NCBI GenBank assembly: GCA_021810725.1
Contig: JAJZIE010000013.1
Coordinates: forward strand, 1 to 20,557
Source: Bacillota bacterium
Lineage (GTDB): Bacteria > Bacillota > Sulfobacillia > JAJZYS01 > JAJYTV01
Length of the DNA: 20,557 nucleotides
Direction of reading: 5' to 3'
Of this stretch, positions 15,956 to 20,557 are shown piece by piece. A program made the translations under genes and the position numbers. A model generated the notes under the pieces. The model made no database searches and was not told the DNA's origin. It saw only the letters and a program-made list of their open reading frames with translations. Position 1 is the first letter of the stretch, and every line of letters begins with the position of its first letter.

Positions 15956-17323
15956 TCAGATGCGGTCTTCGGCGGCCGCGATCTCCAGCGGCAGGCCCTT
16001 CGGTTCCGGCAGGGCGTAGATCGTGAGCAGCGCGCCGAGCAGCGACACGATCGCCAGGATCGCCATCGTGCCTGCCAGCTGCAGATGAAGCACCAGCAGC
16101 GGCATCAGGAAGGCGCCGAGGAACGCGCCGAGCTTGGCGCTGCCGGCGGAGATGCCGTCGCCGAGGCCGCGGATCTCCACGGGGAAGACCTCCGCCGGGA
16201 AGATGAACGTGGTGACGTTGGGGCCGAACTCGATGAAGAAGTAGCTGACCGCGTAGACGGCGAGGAAGACGATCGGCAATGCGCGCACGGCCGGGATCAG
16301 GGCGATGACGCCGTAGGCGGCGGTCATGACGAGGAAGCCGCGCCACTGGATGCGCTTGCGGCCGCTCTTGTCCACGCGTCGGACGGCAAGCCAGTAGCCT
16401 GGGACGGCGGCGACGAGGAAGATCAGCGCCGCGATCAGCGTCGAATTGAGGAGCGAGGCATCCGGCAGAAGGGCGCGCAGGATGATCTGCGACGAGACGC
16501 CGGTGCCATAGAACGCGATGTCCATCAGGAACCAGGCGCCAGCCGTGCCCAGCAGGCGCTTGCGGTAGATCGGATCCGTGAGGCGCGCCTTACGGGTCCG
16601 CGTCTGCACCGTCGCGTTCTGGAGGTCGAGACCGGCGACGTCGTGCACCACCTGCGCCGCCGACTGCGCCTCGCCACGGACGGTGAGCGCGTAGCGAGGG
16701 GTCTCCTTGATGGTGCGGCGGAGGTAGATCACGGAGGCGGCGGGGATCGCGCCGATGGCCAGCATGAGGCGCCACGCAAGGTCGTGCGGCACGCCGGTGG
16801 CGAGCAGCAGCGCGGCCATGGCCGGTCCGGCGAGAAGGCCGAGCCCCTGCATCGAGAAGACGGTGCCGATCATCTGGCCGCGGTTCGAGCGGTTCGCGTA
16901 CTCGCTCGTGATGATCGCCGAGCCCGCGTAGTCGCCGCCGACGCCGAAGCCCACCAGGGCGCGGAACAACATCAGTTGCCAGACCGTGTGCGAGAAGGCA
17001 GAGAAAACGGCACCGAGCGTCAGGAGAATGACCTCGATGCCGTAGATGCTCTTGCGCCCGAGAAGATCCATCACCCGGCCGAAGACGATGGCCCCCAGCA
17101 TGGACGCCAGGAGGGACGTCGAGTTCAGCCACATCAGGTCCGTGGTGGAAAGGTGCCAGATGGGCGTCAGGATCGCCGTGACGGTGCCGATAATGAAGAG
17201 ATCGTAGGCGTCTGTGAAGAAGCCCATGCCGGCGATGAGAACGGTGCGCCAATGGTAGCGCGAGAAATCTGCCTCGTCGAGCGCGTGGTACACCGACTGG
17301 ATATCCGACGTCTCCGTCAGCAA
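15956..17323 (-). CDS. MFS transporter of the phosphate:H+ symporter (Pho84-like) family
   Basis: A 455-residue, 12-helix transporter. The first helix carries GMGFFTDAYDLFIIG (32-46), the acidic signature of the PHS family. Next come MFS motif A as GRVMDLLGRKSIYG (82-95), GVGGDYAGSAIITSEYANRS, and NRGQMIGTVFSMQGLG in the central loop. The second half has GRKRIQWRGFLVMT and EFGPNVTTFIFPAEVFPVEIRG. Family members import inorganic phosphate or related anions with protons. Specificity for phosphate is likely but unproven; organic acids are an alternative. The TTG start is preceded by AAGGGAG about ten bases upstream, and the next in-frame options would remove conserved sequence. It diverges from the tusA operon. 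Confidence 0.88.
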   Translation of the reverse strand: MLTETSDIQSVYHALDEADFSRYHWRTVLIAGMGFFTDAYDLFIIGTVTAILTPIWHLSTTDLMWLNSTSLLASMLGAIVFGRVMDLLGRKSIYGIEVILLTLGAVFSAFSHTVWQLMLFRALVGFGVGGDYAGSAIITSEYANRSNRGQMIGTVFSMQGLGLLAGPAMAALLLATGVPHDLAWRLMLAIGAIPAASVIYLRRTIKETPRYALTVRGEAQSAAQVVHDVAGLDLQNATVQTRTRKARLTDPIYRKRLLGTAGAWFLMDIAFYGTGVSSQIILRALLPDASLLNSTLIAALIFLVAAVPGYWLAVRRVDKSGRKRIQWRGFLVMTAAYGVIALIPAVRALPIVFLAVYAVSYFFIEFGPNVTTFIFPAEVFPVEIRGLGDGISAGSAKLGAFLGAFLMPLLVLHLQLAGTMAILAIVSLLGALLTIYALPEPKGLPLEIAAAEDRI

Positions 17324-17787
17324 GCAGCGGTCGCTCCCTTGACCTGACGCACTGCGATGCCCCAGGACGCTCCTGGGTCGGGTCCGGGCACGCCCAGCCC
17401 CTTGCAAGACTAGCGTATCACGTTTGGCCCCGCAATGGGCCCGCGGCGGATCTGCAGCCGTGTGCGACGGCCGCGAACACAGCCCCGCGGGACGGGGGCG
17501 CGAACCTGGGTGGCCCTGCTTGCCTGCCCGGTGGCCGCTCAGGCGTGACAGACGGCCCTCAGGGGAAGTTTCCGGACGGTCGTTTGTCGGCCATTTCCGC
17601 GTTTTCGGGCCGATAGGCCCTAGCGCGGCGACTTTTTGGGCGTTTGGACCATGGCATTGGAAGTAGGGCGAAGGGAGTAAGCATTGACCCCGTTTGGTGA
17701 TGGGATGGGACAGTTGCTCGACGTACATTTCAATTGGGAACGAAATCACAAGGTGCCGATATGGCGCCATGTGGGAGGCAGAACAGG
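17324..17787. other. Divergent intergenic region between the PHS transporter and tusA
   Basis: A 464-base stretch without a convincing gene. Its tusA-side third (about 17620-17760) is clearly less GC-rich than its surroundings, as expected of a promoter zone. On the transporter side a perfect hairpin CCCAGGA-CGC-TCCTGGG (17361-17377) falls in the transporter leader. On the tusA side there is an inverted repeat ATTTC/GAAAT (17727-17746). Confidence 0.6.
17737..17761 (+). promoter_or_regulatory. Possible ECF-sigma-like promoter of the tusA operon
   Basis: GGAAC, a 16-base spacer and GATA resemble an extracytoplasmic-function sigma promoter and would give a short leader before the tusA ribosome binding site. 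It overlaps the inverted repeat at 17727-17746. This is a pattern match only; no sigma factor gene is in the window. Confidence 0.2.
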
Positions 17788-18042
17788 ATGTCGGTTGTGG
17801 AACTGGCGACGCTGCAGGTGAGCAAGACGGTGGACGCGCGCGGAACGTCGTGCCCGGGTCCGATCCTGGCGGCCAAGAAGGGCATCGTGGACGTGAAGGT
17901 CGGGGAGATCATGATGGTCCTCGCCACCGACAGCGGCACGAAGAAAGACCTGCCCGCCTGGGCCAAGAAGATGGGTCACGACTACCTCGGCGTTCTCGAG
18001 GAAGGCGGCATCTTCAAGCTTTACGTCAAGCGCCTCAAGTAA
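17788..18042 (+). CDS. tusA: TusA-family sulfur carrier protein
   Basis: An 84-residue soluble carrier, the normal TusA length. The defining motif is DARGTSCPGPILAAKK (16-31), where C22 in CPGP carries sulfur as a persulfide. The later half, with GEIMMVLATDSGTKKDLPAW, fits the two-layer fold. In sulfur-oxidising prokaryotes TusA and DsrE-type proteins pass sulfur to the heterodisulfide-reductase-like system, and the downstream genes here match that setting. The ATG at 17788 has GGGAGG nine bases upstream; an in-frame GTG/ATG further up would add a non-homologous N-terminus. Confidence 0.93.
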   Translation: MSVVELATLQVSKTVDARGTSCPGPILAAKKGIVDVKVGEIMMVLATDSGTKKDLPAWAKKMGHDYLGVLEEGGIFKLYVKRLK

Positions 18043-18110
18043 GCTGATCGCTCGGTAGCTGCGCGAGCTGCCGCAAACGGACGACCCAACCTGCGAGCCA
18101 GAGCACGCGA

Positions 18111-18127
18111 GCGCCCGAAGTGGGCGC
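18111..18127 (+). terminator. Hairpin in the tusA-dsrE2 gap
   Basis: GCGCCC-GAAGT-GGGCGC is a six-pair stem 68 bases after the tusA stop with no T-run. It could be a partial terminator or processing site. The 282-base gap (18043-18324) also holds a repeated CCGCAAACGG (18071-18080 and 18153-18162) and no convincing gene. Confidence 0.35.
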
Positions 18128-18324
18128 CGCGGGGCCCTGTGGGTTCCTCTACCCGCAAACGGCAGATGCGCAGGACGCGCAGCGTGCCCCGCAGCCCGGG
18201 AACCGTCACGCGCAGGAAGAGAAGGAAGAGGCGCGACGCGTCTCGGGCGGGGCGCGCGATCCGGCTGGCCGGAACTTGCCTGCGTCGGGCCCTGGAGGCT
18301 TGGCGCCAGAGGAGGCAATCGTCG

Positions 18325-18801
18325 ATGGATACCACCAAGAAGACCATCATTCTGTTCAGCGGAGATCTCGACAAGGCCCTGGCAGCGTTCATCATCGCGA
18401 ATGGCGCCGCCGCGATGGGTGACGACGTCACCATGTTCTTCACGTTCTGGGGTCTCAACGTCCTGCGCAAGTCGGTCGCGCCGCCGCACAAGAAGAGCTT
18501 TCTGCAGGGCATGTTCGGCGGCATGATGCCGAAGGGTCCGGGCAAGCTCGGACTCTCCAAGATGAACTTCGCGGGCGTCGGCCCCAAGCTGATGCGGCGG
18601 GTGATGCGCCAGCAGAACGTCAGCTCGCTGGAGGAGCTGATCGCCACCGCGCGCGAGCAGGGCATCAAGATGATCGCCTGCAAGATGTCGATGGACGTGC
18701 TCGGCCTGAGTGAGGACGAGTTGATCGACGGGCTCGATTACGTAGGCGTCGCCACGTACCTGGGCGAGGCCGACGAGGCCGGAGTGAACCTGTTCATCTG
18801 A
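18325..18801 (+). CDS. dsrE2: DsrE2-type sulfur carrier (DsrE/DsrF/DrsH-like family)
   Basis: A 158-residue protein of the DsrE2 (PF13686) type. It opens with TIILFSGDLDKALAAFIIAN (7-26), continues with MFFTFWGLNVLRK (37-49), the basic segment MMPKGPGKLGLSKMN, SLEELIATAREQG and the conserved cysteine C119 in IACKMSMDVLG, and ends with VATYLGEADEAGVNLFI. C119 is the expected persulfide site. The hydrophobic stretches match known family members, which are often membrane-associated. GAGGAGG lies nine bases before the ATG. Upstream in-frame sequence is arginine-rich and not homologous. Adjacency to tusA suggests sulfur transfer between the two. Confidence 0.92.
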   Translation: MDTTKKTIILFSGDLDKALAAFIIANGAAAMGDDVTMFFTFWGLNVLRKSVAPPHKKSFLQGMFGGMMPKGPGKLGLSKMNFAGVGPKLMRRVMRQQNVSSLEELIATAREQGIKMIACKMSMDVLGLSEDELIDGLDYVGVATYLGEADEAGVNLFI

Positions 18802-18812
18802 TGTGCCCGGGG

Positions 18813-18844
18813 GCCGGCGTGGCGCCGCGTGGCGCCTGGCCGGC
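18813..18844 (+). other. Nested-palindrome hairpin between dsrE2 and the MvhD-like gene
   Basis: GCCGGC, GT, GGCGCC, a GCGT loop, GGCGCC, TG and GCCGGC form two six-pair stems separated by a two-by-two internal loop. It starts 12 bases after the dsrE2 stop and has no T-run. It could stabilise the upstream message or partly terminate transcription, giving more carrier protein than flavoprotein. Confidence 0.5.
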
Positions 18845-18900
18845 ACGATCCGCGGACCGCCCGGCATGACGAAGGTCATCGGCGGCAAGGAGGGCTTGAA

Positions 18901-19299
18901 GTGAGTCAATCGGCCACGACCCGCGTCCTCGTCTTTTCCACGAACAACATTTCGGACCCTGGCATCGACCTGGCCGGCAGCAGGCACCTGCACTACTCTC
19001 CCGGTGTCGTCGTGATCAGCCTGCCGTGCGCCAGCGGCATCAAGCCGAGCTGGATCGTCCACGCGCTCACCCACGGCTTCGATGGCGTCTTCATCGCCGC
19101 GGACGGGGACGAGTGCGCCTACCTCACCGACTGCAGCAAGCGGTCCGCCGGCATCGCCGAGCAGGCGCAGGCCGAGCTCGTCGAACGCGGGCTGTCGCCG
19201 AACCGGGTGCGTCTCGCGGCCGTCTGCTCGGTCTGCGCCGAACCGTTCACCAAGCAGGTCACCGAATTCGTCGAGGATCTCTCGGAGGCGGTGGTATAG
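18901..19299 (+). CDS. MvhD/FlpD-like hydrogenase iron-sulfur subunit with altered cysteines
   Basis: A 132-residue protein alignable to MvhD, the [2Fe-2S] protein linking HdrA to hydrogenase or dehydrogenase. Shared landmarks are GIDLAGSRHLHYSPGVVVIS (21-40), LPCASGIKPSWIVHA (41-55) for the canonical CSG region, and DGVFIAADGDECAYLT (61-76) for the canonical CHxGDCHY. The usual N-terminal CxxC is replaced by STNN (13-16) and the first cysteine of CHxGDC by A67. C43 and C72 are kept. C78 and a C-terminal C109/C112 pair are additional. The GTG start has AAGGAGG seven bases upstream. The next gene starts immediately after its stop, pointing to a stable complex with the HdrA-like protein. Confidence 0.82.
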   Translation: MSQSATTRVLVFSTNNISDPGIDLAGSRHLHYSPGVVVISLPCASGIKPSWIVHALTHGFDGVFIAADGDECAYLTDCSKRSAGIAEQAQAELVERGLSPNRVRLAAVCSVCAEPFTKQVTEFVEDLSEAVV

Positions 19300-20557
19300 A
19301 TGGACTACGACGTCCTGGTTGTCGGCAGCGGCATCGCGGGCATGGAATCCGCGATCAAGCTCGGCGACATGGGCAAGAAGGTCCTGATGGTCGAGCGGGA
19401 AGGCAGTGTCGGCGGCCGCGTCATCCTGCTCAGCAAGGTCTTTCCGACCCTGGACTGCGCGAGCTGCATCACGACGCCGCGCATGGCGGCTTCGATCCAC
19501 CACGACAACATCACGCCCTGGACCTACACCGAGGTGGAAGCCATCCGGCGCAATCCGGACGGCACCTTCAAGGTCAAGGTGCAGCGCAAGGCACGCTACG
19601 TGGACGAGTCCGCCTGCACCGGCTGCCAGCTCTGCGAGCCCGCGTGCACCGTGGCGGTACCGGACGAGTTCAACTATGACCTCATCGCGCGCCGGGCCGC
19701 GTACATCCCCTTCCCGCAGGCGGTGCCGAAGAAGGCCGTCATCCAGCGCGAGGGCACCTCGCCCTGCACGGACACCTGTCCCGCGGGCATCAAGGCTCAC
19801 GGCTACGTCTCCCTGACCCGCAGCGGCAAGTACGAGGAGGCCTTCCAGCTCATCCTCGATGCCACGCCGCTGGTCGGCACGCTGGGGCGCGCCTGCTACG
19901 CGCCGTGCGAGGGCGAGTGCACGCGCGGGGACCTCGAGGGCACATTGCCGATCCGCCGGATCAAGCGCTTCGTCGCCGACCGGCACTACGCAAACTACGA
20001 CGGACCGAACGTCACGCCCGACGAGCCCAACGGCAAGGCGGTGGCGATCGTCGGTTCCGGCCCCGCCGGCCTGACGGCGGCATGGCAGCTGGCCCGCAAG
20101 GGCTATCGCGTCAAGATCTTCGAGGCCGACAAGGAGCCGGGCGGCTTCCTGCGTTACGCCCTGCCGACCTACCGCCTGCCGCAGGAGGTCGTCGCGCAGG
20201 ACATCAGCAACGTGACGGCGCTCGGGGTCGAGATCGCCGTGAACTCCCCGGTGCAGGACCTCGATGCCCTCAAGCTGGACGGCTTCGACGCGGTCCTGCT
20301 GGCGACGGGGACGCCCCTCTCGACCAGCATGGGCGTGCCGGGCGAGCAGTTGAAGGGCGTGCTCGGCGGCCTCGACTTCCTGCGCGACGTGCGCCACGGC
20401 GTGACGGCGGACATGCGGGGTAAGAAGGTCGTCATCGTCGGCGGCGGCAACGTGGCGATGGACGCCGCGCGCACCGCGCGCCGCCTGGGCGCCCAGGAGA
20501 CCCTGGTCGCCTACCGGCGCGGGCGCGAGGAGATGCCGGCGCACAAGGCGGAAGTGG
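19300..20557 (+). CDS. HdrA-like flavoprotein with GltD-type module (partial, runs off right edge)
   Basis: At least 419 residues; the C-terminus is outside the window. The N-terminus is HdrA-like: FAD loop VVGSGIAGMES (7-17), then GGRVILLSKVFPTLDCASC (38-56), a [4Fe-4S] motif C106/C109/C112/C116, and the HdrA string AAYIPFPQAVPKKAVI (133-148). The sequence then becomes glutamate-synthase-small-subunit-like: cysteines C156, C160, C199, C203 and C207, a second FAD loop VGSGPAGLTAAWQL (251-264), GGFLRYALPTYRLP (281-294) and an NAD(P) loop VIVGGGNVAMDAARTA (378-393). HdrA subunits carry the flavin that passes electrons among partners in heterodisulfide-reductase-like complexes; the GltD part suggests direct NAD(P)H coupling. 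The ATG directly follows the previous stop, so translation is coupled. Confidence 0.92.
   Translation, partial: MDYDVLVVGSGIAGMESAIKLGDMGKKVLMVEREGSVGGRVILLSKVFPTLDCASCITTPRMAASIHHDNITPWTYTEVEAIRRNPDGTFKVKVQRKARYVDESACTGCQLCEPACTVAVPDEFNYDLIARRAAYIPFPQAVPKKAVIQREGTSPCTDTCPAGIKAHGYVSLTRSGKYEEAFQLILDATPLVGTLGRACYAPCEGECTRGDLEGTLPIRRIKRFVADRHYANYDGPNVTPDEPNGKAVAIVGSGPAGLTAAWQLARKGYRVKIFEADKEPGGFLRYALPTYRLPQEVVAQDISNVTALGVEIAVNSPVQDLDALKLDGFDAVLLATGTPLSTSMGVPGEQLKGVLGGLDFLRDVRHGVTADMRGKKVVIVGGGNVAMDAARTARRLGAQETLVAYRRGREEMPAHKAEV

Noticed and set aside
17684..17712. TTGACC as a housekeeping -35 element for tusA
   Set aside because: No acceptable -10 element lies 16-18 bases downstream; the sequence there is GGGACA.
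18139..18324. An arginine-rich N-terminal extension of DsrE2
   Set aside because: It has no ribosome binding site and no family similarity, whereas the ATG at 18325 has GAGGAGG at good spacing and gives the family N-terminus.
17746..20544. A 932-codon open frame on the minus strand across the sulfur operon
   Set aside because: It is the mirror of real genes in very GC-rich DNA: the composition is dominated by Arg, Ala, Gly, His and Asp, no domain is recognisable, and the opposite strand holds four clear homologues with good ribosome binding sites.
1..20557. tRNA, rRNA, CRISPR arrays, insertion sequences or attachment sites
   Set aside because: I found no tRNA T-loop pattern in a cloverleaf context, no regularly spaced repeats, no transposase or integrase motifs and no long terminal repeats on reading both strands.

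Overview
The window is very GC-rich bacterial DNA with tightly packed genes. It shows purine-rich Gram-positive-style ribosome binding sites (AAGGAGG, GGGAGG), frequent TTG and GTG starts, a lipobox lipoprotein and terminators of the AAGGCGCC-stem type. Together with the TusA / DsrE2 / Hdr-like sulfur genes, this suggests a high-GC Gram-positive-like lineage such as a deep-branching Bacillota (Sulfobacillus/Thermaerobacter-like) or an actinobacterial relative. The sequence alone cannot settle the taxon. I see no rRNA, tRNA, CRISPR array, insertion sequence or phage gene.

Layout. 1-1243 (minus strand): the first codons of a gene leaving the left edge, a TetR regulator whose only full-length start is an ATA codon, and a small VOC-fold protein. 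1402-3525 (plus): an MMPL/RND-type exporter. 3742-5349: a one-piece REC-GAF-histidine kinase, closed by a strong hairpin. 5501-8188: a three-gene set of nitrilase-type amidase, arginine-deiminase-fold enzyme and TIM-barrel isomerase-like protein, plausibly degrading a guanidino compound in two steps. A very strong hairpin separates it from a convergent beta-hydroxyacid dehydrogenase (8335-9201, minus). 9311-14072 (plus): a GT87-like membrane glycosyltransferase, an AcuI/YhdH-type reductase, a HIT protein overlapping a methyltransferase, and an M20 amidohydrolase, ending in two terminators. 14399-15901: an unrecognised membrane protein with a structured leader and a secreted-repeat lipoprotein. 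A bidirectional terminator follows, then a convergent phosphate:H+ symporter-family transporter (15956-17323, minus).

17788-20557 (plus) is the most interesting part: tusA, dsrE2, a shortened MvhD/FlpD-like protein with rearranged cysteines, and an HdrA-like flavoprotein. A glutamate-synthase-small-subunit (GltD) module appears inside the HdrA-like flavoprotein after the HdrA first half. TusA and DsrE2 are sulfur carriers and the last two are electron-transfer proteins. The set looks like a persulfide-handling, heterodisulfide-reductase-like complex in which NAD(P)H chemistry has been built into the HdrA subunit. The window ends inside this gene, so the rest of the complex is not visible.
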